A stretch of 64,000 nucleotides of DNA from Vesta saturnalis (GCA_036346205.1 JARFJB010002087.1:3315501-3379500); one strand, 5' to 3'. Positions 43,928-55,621 are shown, counted from the first letter of the stretch. A program made the numbers and translations. Notes: generated by a model not told the origin, from the letters alone.

Positions 43928-45336
43928 TACATACCTGGTACATCCATTTTCTCCGTCACCACCCTCCACAACTTTTTATTTAGGTCTCTATTATGATATT
44001 GTTTGGACTTCTGGTCTCATAATGATCGCTTTTCTTTAATTATTGTTATTAACTTTTCCGAATCAAAAAACAACGAGTACGAGTTCGTAATAATTAAAGA
44101 ATACGTATTGTTTGGCAGCACTGACGAATTTGTTCGCACTATTTATGAAGTACTGTTTCTATAATCTTGTTTTTGAACGTAACTATGGCATATCATTTGT
44201 TACCACGTCCAATTCGAAATATTTAAACATTGTTGCCATTATGCATGAAGGTTTGAAATTTTTTTAGTTATTTTGAAATGAGCATTCTTACGTCACGCAT
44301 AGGTGTATTGAAAATTGAACAATAATTGCCACAGTTAAATAGATACAGCTATTGATTATCTTGGAGCAATAGGATACCTAGAAGAGTTCTAAACCGGCAT
44401 TTAAAATACGATAACGGGAATCAAACCCATTACCTCCCGAATGCTAGGCAGGTCGTGTCACCACTACGCTACCAGCTCGGTCGAATTTGAGTAACGATGT
44501 AACGATCACCGGATTACACGTAATTTATTTTTCGCTTGAATCCAACTGAAAATTCAATCGGTACACCAGTGTTTAACTATATAAAGTTATCCCAAGTGTG
44601 CTGTTACAAGGAAAGAAATCTTAAAATTTATATTGTCAAATAAAGAAGGTGAATCACACCAGTGTTACCACGTTCTGAAACCGTATGACTTGGGTTAATT
44701 GCTCTGTATTATGTACCATTTATATTTGTATCAAATAGATATTTGCTAATATCAATTATTTTGTTGCAGGTATGAATTTTAATGTGATGTTGAATCATTA
44801 GTTGTGCATTGTCTGTTAATGGTAAGTGATCATACTTTTTTTGAAACGTTTTGTATAATTTATTGTTTTTCTTATTATTTAATTCCTTTTTAGTTACAAA
44901 AAAAAACATATGTTGACGACAACTCTAAATTCAATAAGTCCTCTTAAATCCTGTACGGTCGATTATTTGTTGCTTACAATATATTCAGCTTTTCATTGAA
45001 GGGAATCTTATTATTTCTGTTACTAATTCAACAGTGCAAAAGATCTTATTTAACGAGAATCGCAACTTTCTTTACAAATGAACTAGAATAGAAATAATAC
45101 CCGGTCAAATTTTATTTAAAAGTTTTCTCAATCTCTTACAATATATTATCCATGTTACAACTTTTAAAAGTTTCAATAAAGTTTTGAGCATGTCTTTTAC
45201 AAGCTTATTCTCAAATAGAAAGCATTAATAACATAGGTATATTTTAATGGCCTACCGTGTACTTTTTGGATCGCTTTGTTCACTATTATTATAGTTTATT
45301 TTTGTGTAAGAACAAATAAATAGAGTTATCCAATGT
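43928..45336. other. Spacer with one tRNA-like sequence only
   Basis: Apart from the tRNA-like sequence at 44409-44483, I see no gene or repeat. A 66-codon frame at 44709-44909 on the minus strand is AT-rich and unsupported. Confidence 0.5.
44409..44483 (-). tRNA. tRNA-like sequence (AGC-type loop), probable SINE head
   Basis: On the minus strand: A-box GGTAGCGTAGTGG, anticodon region CCTGC-CTAGCAT-TCGGG with AGC in the loop, and B-box GGGTTTGATTCCC followed by CGTTATCG. Anticodon-stem pairing is imperfect and the acceptor ends do not pair well, so this is a SINE head or a tRNA pseudogene rather than a working tRNA. It shares the AGC loop type with 40190-40263. Confidence 0.5.
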
Positions 45337-45337
45337 A

Positions 45338-45950
45338 CCGGGTGGGCCATTAATTGAGGGCGTCGGCCGTATCTCAGAAACGGTTAATGGTAAAATTTAA
45401 GGAAAAAAATGTTTAGAAACAGTTGCCAGAAAAATTTTTTTGGAAAATTATGTGCAATTTTCTGCGTTAACCGCTAGAGGGCGTAACTTGAACACAAAAT
45501 TAGGGAAATCAAATTTTTCGCTGAAATGTGTCAGATGAACCAGTTTACCACCTGGCCGTTTTTAACTATAGATTTATAATAAGCCAGAAACACAAAAAGT
45601 TTAAATTAATTTTTCTCGCAAATAGTACGAGATAGCGATTTCAACTAAGAATATATTTTGCGTGGAAAATATTGTAAAGTTTTTAAATTTGATGTAAAAT
45701 CCATAAAAAAATTTTCGTTAAAAAAACTACTAAATTAATATATAAAATTTTTTTAAAATTAGTAAATCTAGACTTTTATCCTTTTTAAACTAATAATTTA
45801 ATGACAATTGCGACAATAAAAATAAAGTTGTCCAGAAGCCGGTTAGCGTATTCTAAACAGACTGGAAAAATTTTATACATTCAAAACAAAGCTCTTCAAA
45901 TAAACAAGATTTCACAAATAATAAGTTTCATCATATTTATTTAACTGCTC
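45338..45950 (+). mobile_element. Mariner-like terminal repeat relic
   Basis: CCGGGTGGGCCATTAATTGA follows TA (45336-45337). The next block, GGCCGTATCTCAGAAAC, is shared with the right end of the 22766-25500 element (GGCTGTATCTCAGAAAC read inward). No transposase and no partner TIR were found before the hAT element at 45957, so it is a solo end or is truncated by that insertion. Confidence 0.5.
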
Positions 45951-45956
45951 ACGGCT

Positions 45957-48871
45957 AGTGATGGGATAATCGAATAAAATATAATCGATTATTTTGGTTC
46001 ATGCGATTATTCGATGTTTGCATTCAATTATTCGATATTTTAACGCGACCTGTTACGGAACCGAAATAATCAAACGATAAGAAACTAGGTAGATTTCATT
46101 GAATTCAATATAGCTTATTTACTTGTTAGTACTAATTAGTAAGCAACAAATGGAATATAAATTCGGAATCGGAGGGGCTAACTTCATGGTCACTGTCACT
46201 AGCATATTTTGTGTGTTTCTTACGTTAACGACATTTAACTTTTTAAATGAATAACAACTAAATTATTATAACTCGCAACAGAGACAAAATAAGTTATCAA
46301 AACGTGCGTAATTTTCTTTGCAGTTGCAGTTATTCAGTTAGTTGTCAAAATTACGGTAAATATCCCACTTGCCTTATTTACTTTATTAAAATATTTTATG
46401 ACAATACACTTAAAAATTCTTTCTTTGAAATGTATGTTTAACAACAGTAAATAGGGATTAAACGCCTCTTTTACAATAAGATACCAGAAGGGAATATAAT
46501 AAAAATAATTCAAATTTGTTTTTATGGTTTTATGACGCTTTGTCGGTAGATTTTTGTCATAAGGTAGATCTACCGAAAAATCACTGCTTATGTACCAACA
46601 AATTTAATTTTAATAACATATATACAAAACAAAGGTGTGTACGTTAAAAACTTAATTTTAGGCTACCTGCAAACGAATATTTTACTGATATAAAATAAAG
46701 AATTAATACCTAACGCGAGCATTTAAATATTAATTTCCATATTACTATTTAAAAATAAAATATAATCAACGTTTGTTGACGATAGTCCATTTCGCCTTTG
46801 GTTGGCAATGTGACCAATGTTGCAGGTAAACAAAGGTACTTTAATTGAAGTTCGTATATTTCAGGCATGATTGATCTAAACTTAGTACAAAACGGCGTTG
46901 GATTTTTCCGCCTAACTTCATATGGCAACTCCAAATATTCTTTTACCATCACTATAGCATTGGAGGTTAATGAGATTGATGTTTTTCTTTCTTTTAATTT
47001 ATTATAATAAATTAAAAGAAAGAAAAATATAATTATCAAAGCATTCCCATAAGTTGGCCCGAGTGGTATTCCCAAGCACTGTACTAATTGATGCCGTTGA
47101 TGGGATAGACTAAACAAGATCCGAACATGGTTCTTGAACTGAAGCGTTGTTTTTTGCCAATAGACCTTCAAGTTCAGCTATAACGCATCGTTGTGCGTTT
47201 ACCGCGTTTTTTTCTGAACCAATAGCAGCTTTCTTGAATCTGGGATCCAGAAACTTGGCTTTGGCTACTATGTTGCTCCTTTCTCAATGATCAGTTACAA
47301 ATCGCTTTCTAATGACCTCTATAAGGTCATTTTTCAATTGAAGTCCCATGGCCATGTTCGGTGATAATTTATTTAACATGTGTTGTAACCCACTTAAAAT
47401 GGGTATGACTATTGATAAAGTGGGATACTTGTCACCAGACATTTCTTCCATCATTGCCATTATGGGGTTAAGTATTGGCACACAATCATCTAGGACTTCC
47501 CATTCTTTCTATCATAATTAATAATTTTATCATATTTAATAGTGAAGTCCACCGAGTGGTTACGTCGTGCTTCACTTTTAGTTGTGGTGTATTCATATTT
47601 ACGCTTGAATTTCGTACTACTTGTCTGCTGCTTTTTTGCTACCTTTGAAATGCATCACAATTGTTTTACACTTTCTAATATTTTTTTGTAAATCTTCATT
47701 ACTGTCTAAAGCGTTGCACACATAAATTTAAACTATGCGCCACACACGGAATGTGACGTATGTGCAAATGTTCACTTATTGCATTTTTTATATTAGCACC
47801 ATTGTCGGTGACCTTTCCCACAACACCTCAATGTTTGAACATTTCATTTAGCGACGAAGCAATATTCCCTCCAGTGTGGGAACTGGGAAGTTCTTTTGCC
47901 TGGAGAACAGAACTTTTGAGGTTGTAATCCCAAAAGTAACGGTACGTGAGGCATAGGAAAGACTTGTTGTTGTCAGATTACCATAAATCTGCGTTTATAC
48001 ACACATTTTTGGTATTCTCTAGATTGTCCTTAGTTGTAGAAGATATTTTATAAAATTCTTGCAATAACTGTGTACTCAACGTTTTCGTTTTTTAGAGTAC
48101 TCCAGAAAACTTCATTTTCCAGTATTGAAAGAGGTTGAAAATATCATTTTTATAAGTGATTGATCTATAGATCCTTTTTCATATGCTGACAACCCATTTA
48201 CTGTACCAAATAACCTTAACTGGCATGCTCGTTTGGTAGGTGGTGTCTCTGTATCACTCGAAACTGGTTGCACAACATCCGTGTTCCCTTGGCCACTGCA
48301 AGATGGTAAATTTAATATTTCTTGGGCATCAGAGATGGGAGCTTCCTCAGCCTCAGCGGTAACTTCTATTAGAATAATGGGGGCGTGAGGATGTTTTGCC
48401 TTTAGGTGCTGTCGACCTCTGAGGAGCCATTTTTAATTTTAATATAAACAATAAAAAATTATGTACACGAATAATTATATAGGAACTGTTAGTAATCTCT
48501 CAGCTTTGATTATAAATTAATATCAGTACCTATCTATAATATAAATATAATCAAAGTTCTTAAAACAGTAAGAAAGTAAGAACTTCGACCATTTTATCAA
48601 GAACAGATTAAAACTACTGAGCTTTTCGCTTTAAATAGCTCGGTGCAATTATAACTTTTGGTATTTACAATATTTGCATTATTAATAGCGGAAAGGTAAG
48701 GGATTATAAACATAAAGAAATTCCAACGATGGTTCAGTGCAAGCGTCGAAAGTGTGAAAACAAAACGAACGAGTGGTAAAAATAAATTGTTCCAACGATT
48801 TTGTTAATATAATCAAAATTTCGAAACATTCGACGTGATACTTAATCGAAACATTTCGATTATACATCATT
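45957..48871 (-). mobile_element. hAT element (ZBED-type), decayed
   Basis: The left end TAGTGATGGGATAATCGAAT and the right end, read inward, AATGATGTATAATCGAAAT form imperfect TIRs of hAT type. The subterminal region 45970-46040 has repeated ATAATCGAT/ATTATTCGAT motifs, usual hAT transposase-binding repeats; similar TTTCGATTA text occurs inside the right end. The transposase relic is on the minus strand. An 8 bp target duplication could not be made out. Confidence 0.72.
46735..48430 (-). pseudogene. hAT transposase (ZBED-like), broken
   Basis: From ATG 48428-48430 (MAPQRSTAPKGKTS) the frame soon breaks. Conserved pieces follow in order. VGKVTDNGANIKNAI and HIRHIPCVAHSLNLCVQ (about 47730-47830) give the catalytic-core DNA.NI...... 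L.C.AH.LNL pattern. ISGDKYPTLSIVIPIL (the first two letters differ in frame), SGLQHMLNKLS and AMGLQLKNDLIEVIRKRF lie at 47284-47481. The dimerisation region at 46749-47171 reads VKEYLELPYEVRRKNPTPFC, MPEIYELQLKYLCLPATLVT, then in a shifted frame RRNGLSSTNVDYILFLNSN. Domain order matches ZBED/hAT transposases. Many stops and frameshifts are present. The BED finger is not recognisable. Confidence 0.8.
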
Positions 48872-49090
48872 CATAATTGCATTTGTAATCACTCCTCCCT
48901 GCAATCTTAGCAAATCACTATTAAAAGCCCGGAGAGCTACATTCAATCACGACTGTTAAAAATTAAAAAAATTTACCTGCCAAAAAATGGTTTTTTAAAG
49001 ATTTTTTTCTGCAACTGTCTGAAAATACAACTTGCGGTGTGATTTATTAAATCGAAAGTATCACTTTACACAAATTGTAACGAAAGTAGT

Positions 49091-49174
49091 TATTTTCGGG
49101 ACGATTTTTTTCACTTTCGGAACGATTTCTCTACTTTCGATACGATTTTTGTTACTTTCGAGACGATTTTTGTG
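49091..49174 (+). repeat. Four 20-22 bp repeats before Crypton I
   Basis: Units ACTTTCGGAACGATTTCTCT, ACTTTCGATACGATTTTTGTT and ACTTTCGAGACGATTTTTGTG follow a first unit with TTTCGGGACGATTTT. The array ends 40 bp before the Crypton I start codon. It may be a cis element of the Crypton (recombinase-binding or promoter repeats) or just a minisatellite. Confidence 0.8.
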
Positions 49175-49214
49175 TTTGTGATTCTTGTGTGTTTCCGCTT
49201 TTCCATTACAAAAA

Positions 49215-51080
49215 ATGGAAATCAGTAGTGAAAGTGAGGACGAAATGATTCCACATGAGATAAGTGAAGCTGCTAAAGCGGCTACTTATGAGTTATCGCC
49301 GTTAACGTCAGGAGAGATAGGTATGAATTGGTCTACAATTTATTTCAAAAATGGAGCAATGATAAAAATGTACAGCACTGTAAATGAAGAAGTCATTCTT
49401 GCGTAATTAATGGAAACATCTAAATTTTTAAAGCCATCAAGCCTCTGGAGCAATTACTCGCTTAAGTCCACAGTTAAGATTAACAATAATATAGATATAT
49501 GCCGATATCCCCAAGTTATTGTCTTCCTTAAAAGAAAGTCCATTGGCTATAAACCAAAAAAATCAAAAGTATTGAATAAACAAGAAAGTATTGCGGTCGA
49601 AAAAAAATCGAAAAAAATAAGTTGCGTTATGTTTTACGACTCCCTGAACCAGAAAAAAAATTTTAGAACATTTTTCAAAATGTTTGTGTGTATGTGTGTG
49701 TCTGTGGTCACTCACCAGCTGAAACTACACGGACGAATTTGGAATAAAGGCCTACGAGACAAATCTGTCCACAAAACGAGCTTTTAAACGCAATAGGTTC
49801 ACAGGGGCTGAAAACAAGGGTGTTATTTTGGGGGCAAATTTTAACATCATCAATAATTCGTGTGAAATGCAATTTTTTGCAAAATTGAATATGGCCGCAG
49901 TTACATTCACATATACATTTTTTTTGTAGAAATATATATATTTCCGATACCGTTCAAGAGATATCTTTACGTAATAAATTATGGTATAAATTTGCCTACA
50001 TTTAAGGGGCCAAACTTAAGCGAAATTGATTTATTCAAAATTCTCTCCAAGCATTTTTTTGGTTTTTTTATGTTTTCTAGGCAGCCAGCCACTCTTCTGA
50101 CTTCAACTATCCTGCTTCTTCTAAAGCTACTAGAATAGGAGATATGAATTTTCAAATATTTAATATTGATAGTGTTATAACTTTCTTACTATCTTAGTTA
50201 CAAACTTGGGATTTTGGAAATAAACTTTGCATTTGCGCTAAATGATAATGATATTATCCTGATGAAAACACTACTTTCAGTTTTTCCGGAGATTGAAAAC
50301 ATTCCTCGTATAGCTAGTATAACATACACATATCGTACTATATTGGAAAGAGAGCGAAATTTGCTTTAAAATGATATGAAACATTCCATAGTTATCTTGA
50401 AAGATAAGCGAGATATCTATTTTTAACTTTCAACCTAATGCATTAGCATTCACCTAGTTTTGTATATTTTTAGGTTGCATTAAGAATTGGTTTGGCAGGT
50501 GCTTGTCGTCGTGAAGAGCTTTGTAAAATGAGTTTAGGTGATATATAAGATAAGATAATCATGTTAGTGATTAAAATTCCTAATTCTAAAACGAATATGG
50601 AAAGAACCTTTGTCGTCATTGAAGAAAATAATATTTCTTTATACAGTAAATATTTGTCATTACGTCAACCAAATACACCACATCGTAGATTATTTGTATA
50701 TTATAAAAACGGCAGATGTACTATACAACCTATTGGTATTCACAAAATCGCCTGCGCACTTGCTGAATTTCTTATACTACCGCATCCGAAAGAATCCACC
50801 GTGCACTGTTTCCGATGGAGTTCACGGTGGTGGTAGTATAACCAATTTGAAGAGATACGGAGGATGGAAATCAACCAATGGATATGTAGAAAATTCTTTA
50901 AGAAACAAAATTCACATAGCTTCACAGATTGAAAACGGCCGTAACGAAATTAATATCTCGAAAACTAGTACAAGTACCGATACGTCTAATACTAATTTCA
51001 ACACAGCCACTTCTGTTAATATCCCTAATAATATTAATATAAGTAATTGTTATAATTGTATAATTAATATTCATAAGTAA
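49215..51080 (+). pseudogene. Crypton I tyrosine recombinase (two exon blocks), broken
   Basis: Block 1, from ATG 49215: MEISSESEDEMIPHEISEAA and KAATYELSPLTSGEI, a TAA at 49404-49406, then in frame LMETSKFLKPSSLWSNYSLK, STVKINNNIDICRYPQVIVF and LKRKSIGYKPKKSKVLNKQE, the core-binding half of insect Cryptons. After about 830 bp of non-coding sequence an acceptor TATTTTTAG ends at 50473, and block 2 starts: VALRIGLAGACRREELCKMS (catalytic Arg), a stop, and KYLSLRQPNTPHRRLFVYYK. Then GRCTIQPIGIHKIACALAEF and VHCFRW (HxxR) follow; after a frameshift near 50815, GGGSITNLKRYGGWKSTNGY (nucleophile Tyr) and VENSLRNKIHIASQIEN. The catalytic R-HxxR-W-Y set is readable. Lesions: two stops and at least one frameshift. 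Confidence 0.82.
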
Positions 51081-51190
51081 TGTATTCATGAGAGTGATTG
51101 TTATATCTAATTGTCTAATACAAAGTTCATACGTAATGTATCCATCCATATTCTTTTTAACATGCAAAACGGCCGCAGAAAAAATATTGT

Positions 51191-51295
51191 GTAACACGAT
51201 CCAAAAGTGATTTTACGGGGCTCGCAGGATTCCAGGACTCGCCTATGGCTCATCCCGTAAAATATCACTTTTCGGAACTTGTTACGTAAATTACT
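51191..51295. repeat. Imperfect inverted repeat after Crypton I
   Basis: Arms of about 30 bp (51191-51219 and 51255-51295) are near complements: GTAACACGATCCAAAAGTGA and, read inward, GTAACAAGTTCCGAAAAGTGA, each followed by TTTTACGGG. The loop is about 36 nt. It lies 110 bp downstream of the Crypton I stop. Confidence 0.75.
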
Positions 51296-51649
51296 ATTGT
51301 CTAGTATTAAATATATCATAAATCTTTGAAGTAGTGTAAAATAATATTAGTCTTTTTTTCCTATTATGAAGAATTTGCGTTCTGGTCGTTTTATACAGGG
51401 TGGTGATTCATAATTGAAACAGGGATTTATCATGCGAAATCACTTTTTTGCAGAAACTAGCTTCCCCTATTATTTTAGAGCAAAATTTTAAATACATTTT
51501 TTTTTAAATATTAAACTGGAATTCGTAACCGTTTCCTTTGCAAATAATAAAGAACACAGGAAAATCAACAAATTTATTATCAACTCTAGCGATGAAATTA
51601 ATCTCAAATTTGACAAAATGACAAAATTACAAATTCATAATAAATTAAA

Positions 51650-52610
51650 TCATGTGTTCAAATAAATGACCGTTTGCAGCTGAATAATATCCTGAGCTCT
51701 CGTCTCACATTCGTTAGCTGATAAGCATTCTTGTAATATAGCATCTTTTAGGGAATTCCTATGAACATATTGTTCCTGGTTAGCGTACAGTTTATTATGT
51801 AGATGGCTCCACAAAACAAATCGTTTGGAGACAGATACGGTGATCGGGCTGTCCAATGAACAGTACCACCTCTTCCAATCCAGTTGTTGGGAAACGTATC
51901 ATCCAAATAATTCCTCACAAGTAAACTATTGTGGGCCATCATTTTGAAACCATACATCAAGGTCTATATTAAGACCTTCTAAAGCTGGTCGAACTGAAGT
52001 TTGCCATAAATCAATGTACTTCTCAGCAATGAGGGGTCCTTCAATAAAGAATGGACCGATTATTCGGTGCCCTACTATTCCTGCCCAAACATTGAACTGT
52101 TAAATGTAAATTATCTACATTCCGGTACCTATGATTTTGATTATTTGGAGTTCTGTGCCTAGAAAATGAAGATTCGTCAGTAAATAGTATTCGTGGCACA
52201 AAATTTCTATCAGTATTATAGAAATTCATTATTTTTTGGCAGAACTCCATTCTCTGAAATCTATCTTCTTCAGATATTTTTTGCTGTTTGTAGTACTTGT
52301 ATGAGTTATATCTTGGTGTTTGGTTTTTCGGAATCCTTAGAACAGTGGTATGGTGTATTCCTAATGTTTCGCCAATTTGTCTTAGACTCCCATTATTGTT
52401 TTCCGTAACAATTGTCAGCACATTGAAGTCATTCTCTCTTGCATTGTCGTTTCTTCTTCCTTCGACGGTTCCTTGCATTTACATTTCTTCTCTACACTTC
52501 CTGTTTCTTCGAAGTTATGAATGATCCGATGCAGGGAATTTGCTATGACGTATAAAGCGCCGAAAATAAATCTCTGATACTATTCAACGAATTTTTCAGA
52601 ATACTGCCAT
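51650..52610 (-). pseudogene. Mariner-like transposase, broken
   Basis: Minus-strand reading: HRIIHNFEETGSVEKKCKC, ENDFNVLTIVTENNNGSLRQ and IGETLGIHHTTVLRIPKN (helix-turn-helix), RFQRMEFCQKIMNFYNTDRN, FVPRILFTDESSFSRHRTPN (first catalytic Asp) and NHRYRN. In a shifted frame come VRPALEGLNIDLDVWF, KMMAHNSLLVRNYLDDTFPN, NWIGRGGTVHWTARSPYLSP and NDLFCGAIY (second and third catalytic region, degraded). The HDGAPPH block has decayed to MMAHNS. Several frameshifts are present. The order and the FTDES / WIGRGG / SPDLSP signature place it in the same broad insect mariner-like group as the copies at 1-15 kb. Confidence 0.82.
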
Positions 52611-52903
52611 TTTATAAACGATACTTTTTCTTGGATGGTGTAATAATGTAGAACTGACACTACAGTCGAAAATTGCATGTGACAGTGACAGATAATTCAT
52701 TGCTAAAGTTGATATAAAATGCTTTTATTCTATTTTGCCACCATAATGTTCTTTATACGCCCCCAAATGCGGGCGTAATGTGGTCTTTATAGCACGGAAA
52801 TATCATTGTTGCTAAGCAGCATGATTGACAGCAAACACATGACATGATATGTCACGTAAGTTGAAAGAATTATTGAAACAACAACCTTACTATACAACCT
52901 TTA

Positions 52904-53551
52904 TTAATAAAAATAATAGTAATGAAACTTATTCTTTATAAAAATTGAAAATACAGTTGGATTTGAAATTGTAACTCCAGATGAGCCAACACCAAAGCTG
53001 ACAGTTCCTTCGCCGTTTTGCAGTATACTTATAGCTGATGTACCAGTAATGTTCTGAGCAATTTTAATTTTATTTTGCAGAGAATTCTCTAGATATGATT
53101 CGGCTACTTTATCCGATCGACATCCACCAAGCTGCTTCAGTGCCCTTGTATCACCGCCGCTTTCTGCAAAGATCGTCGCCGCACTCCTGCGAAAGCAGTG
53201 CCCTGTGTACTTATGGGCATCCGGTAGATTGAGGAACTCTGCTATTATCCTCGGCATTTTGCCTAAGGTGTTTTTCCCAACAGTCTGAGCACTACATTTG
53301 CCATTATGATACGACAAAAACAAGCTGTCAATTTTAGTATATTCCGGTCGTAATGCTGCATATTTTCGGTACAAAGAGACGTAATCAACCAATCCATCGC
53401 TTGGTACAAGTGTAAATTGCCTCGAAGTATAAGTTTTGGTTTTTTTGATCTTCACTAATAGCACTGATCCCTCAATTGTTACGTCCTGTACAGCCAAATC
53501 GTGCAGTTCTTCGCGACGACATGCTCCAAAAATACCAAAGACTGTGACAAC
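52904..53551 (-). CDS. Crypton II tyrosine recombinase, catalytic exon, open
   Basis: A single exon of 215 codons with no lesion, from an acceptor TTTTATAG (ending at 53552) to the stop at 52904-52906. It reads VVTVFGIFGACRREELHDLA (catalytic Arg in the RRE block, about residue 12), VQDVTIEGSVLLVKIKKTKT, SLYRKYAALRPEYTKIDSLF, LSYHNGKCSAQTVGKNTLGK, KYTGHCFRRSAATIFAESGG (HxxR), TRALKQLGGCRSDKVAESYL (nucleophile Tyr). A Trp is expected at GGxRS; here it is Cys. The tail is serine/glycine-rich. The N-terminal exon is not found upstream, so the gene is incomplete in this window even though the exon is intact. It looks like an insect Crypton and could alternatively be a domesticated exon. Confidence 0.8.
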   Translation of the reverse strand, partial: VVTVFGIFGACRREELHDLAVQDVTIEGSVLLVKIKKTKTYTSRQFTLVPSDGLVDYVSLYRKYAALRPEYTKIDSLFLSYHNGKCSAQTVGKNTLGKMPRIIAEFLNLPDAHKYTGHCFRRSAATIFAESGGDTRALKQLGGCRSDKVAESYLENSLQNKIKIAQNITGTSAISILQNGEGTVSFGVGSSGVTISNPTVFSIFIKNKFHYYYFY

Positions 53552-53559
53552 CTATAAAA

Positions 53560-55600
53560 CACAATAATTTTTATAATGAGAATTGGAAAAAAAAACTAAA
53601 ATCGTTATACCTTAACTAACAAGTATAAGCTATAGAATTAACTCTAAACTGAATTAATATTCAACTAAAAATCAAATAAAATACTAAATATTAAGAACGC
53701 TATTACTCAATAAAGCAAAAAAAAACTAACCTCGTTACGTTAAAAACTAAAACACCGGTAACTTGCAATTTGCAAAAAAAAACTCTTATGTAACACAAAA
53801 GGGTTTCCATAGAAATTAAACACATTTATAAAACCTAACAAACTATAATAAAATAATAAAAATGATAAATATAAAAAAAAATGTAAACATACGATAATGC
53901 GTATAAACAAAAAAAAAATACAAACGCTTAAAAGGCGACAGGATGTCTGATCAGAATACTGCTTTTACGCCAGTCTAAATCGTTTAACCTAAATATAAAA
54001 TTCGTGGATAATATACCCACACTACAATAGGGTCGATTGCCCTTTAATACTAAAATAAAAAGTGTGAAGGCGGAGCGTCAAAACTATAATTAATTACGCT
54101 AAACTATTTCAAACAACAACTTACTTTAACAAAAAAAAATGACCCCGCTTTCAAACTTTCATAAACACATAAAAAAAATAAATCGAAACACACAAAAAAT
54201 CTTGAAATATTCAATAAAAAAAACAATATTATGTTACCTTAAAGGTCTAGAATTACACCTCTTCTGTGTTACAATATAAGTGGAAGATAACCAGGTGGTC
54301 GGTTACGGCTATGACGGAAATGAAATCTTCCTGGTCTGGCAAAAGATGAATGAAATGTTGACTATTGTTCTATGATACACAACCAATTCTTGGATTGATT
54401 CGCGTTAAATTGTTATTGCATAAATTCAAAACTTCTTTTAAAATAAAAATAATTTGAGCGTTCACAATTACTTGATAACTTTTAGCTTTGGTTTTATTTC
54501 CACTAATAACCCAAAATGTTAATAACTTGATTTAATTAAATATAATTTTTAATATATAGCGAAAGTTTCTTTATCTTTAAATACGCTTTGTACGGTAAAT
54601 AAGAGGCACTTGGAAGAACGATGATTTTAAAATCCGCAGAAGCGATATGAACCAAAGAGGTCACTGAAGCACTATACAACACGACGATGTCCTCTAGGTA
54701 ACTTTACGTAAAACCGAAATCGGCACTAGGTATATTCCTTTGGTGATGAACAATTTTAATAAATCCCTTTCACAGGTAAACTTCAGGAGTAGCTAAACTA
54801 CCCTTACTACACAAAAAAAGTACGTTCGTTAAACACCACAAGGTCCAAAATTTCAACGTTCTAAACCACCCCCTTAAAGCGTAACAATAAACGGCAACGT
54901 ATACTACTCGAAAGCACGATCAGTTTTTTTGAATCCCAAAAATTATTAACAAATTCCATCTTTGAATTTTGAATCCCACTACTCATAAAAACTCTTATCT
55001 AATTTAATTCCACCAATTAAAAAAACGGAAAGGGAAAATAAGGTACCCCGATACACAAATTCGTTTCCGTCCGTAAGGACTCGGTAATTTCCAAAAGTTC
55101 AATCGTCAGCAGAAGTAACGTATACAACCTCTCTATGTTTACCTTAGAGTACGAACAATAAGGCCCACATGCAATCTCTATGGCTCAAAACCAGCGTATT
55201 CACTATTACACTGAACAACTATACTTAAGCGTCTTTATGTCGCTAACATGACATCATACACAGATAAATTACACTATTTATTTAACGTACTTAATTTTCT
55301 ATTATATTTTACGGAAATCAAACGAAATAAACCTTAATTAAACTTAGAGACAACTATTTACAAATAAACGTTAATCAAACTTCTATAAACGAGGGATAAT
55401 AAGGAAAAACAACCTAAATTACAAAAAAATAATTCACAAACTAAGAATCTAAAGCTCACCATACACCTCCATCCCTAAAGGTCGTTACACACGTTAAAAC
55501 AAATTCACTATAACACTAAACTTGACAAAAAAAAATATGTATATACGGCATCTAACTAAGCGAATAAAACTACAAACAAAATTACCCAATACGTATACAG
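53560..55600. other. A/C-skewed non-coding stretch upstream of the Crypton II exon
   Basis: About 2 kb with many A runs and few G or T on the plus strand (so T/G-rich in the direction of Crypton transcription). It begins directly at the acceptor of the Crypton II exon and may be its intron. I found no N-terminal Crypton exon in it and no other gene. Confidence 0.45.
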
Positions 55601-55621
55601 GGTGTTCAAAATACCCTGACA

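Noticed and set aside
44709..44909. 66-codon Lys/Asn-rich minus-strand ORF
   Set aside because: Composition is what random AT-rich DNA gives; no motif.
46530..46585. TCGGTAGATTTTT / GATCTACCGAAAAATC palindromic text as a regulatory site
   Set aside because: Short, within the hAT non-coding region, no repeated occurrence; probably chance or hAT subterminal sequence.
52740..52840. Small palindrome TACGCCC...GGGCGTA after the Crypton II stop as the equivalent of the Crypton I hairpin
   Set aside because: Arms are only 7 bp and unlike the Crypton I repeat; no support for a shared structure.
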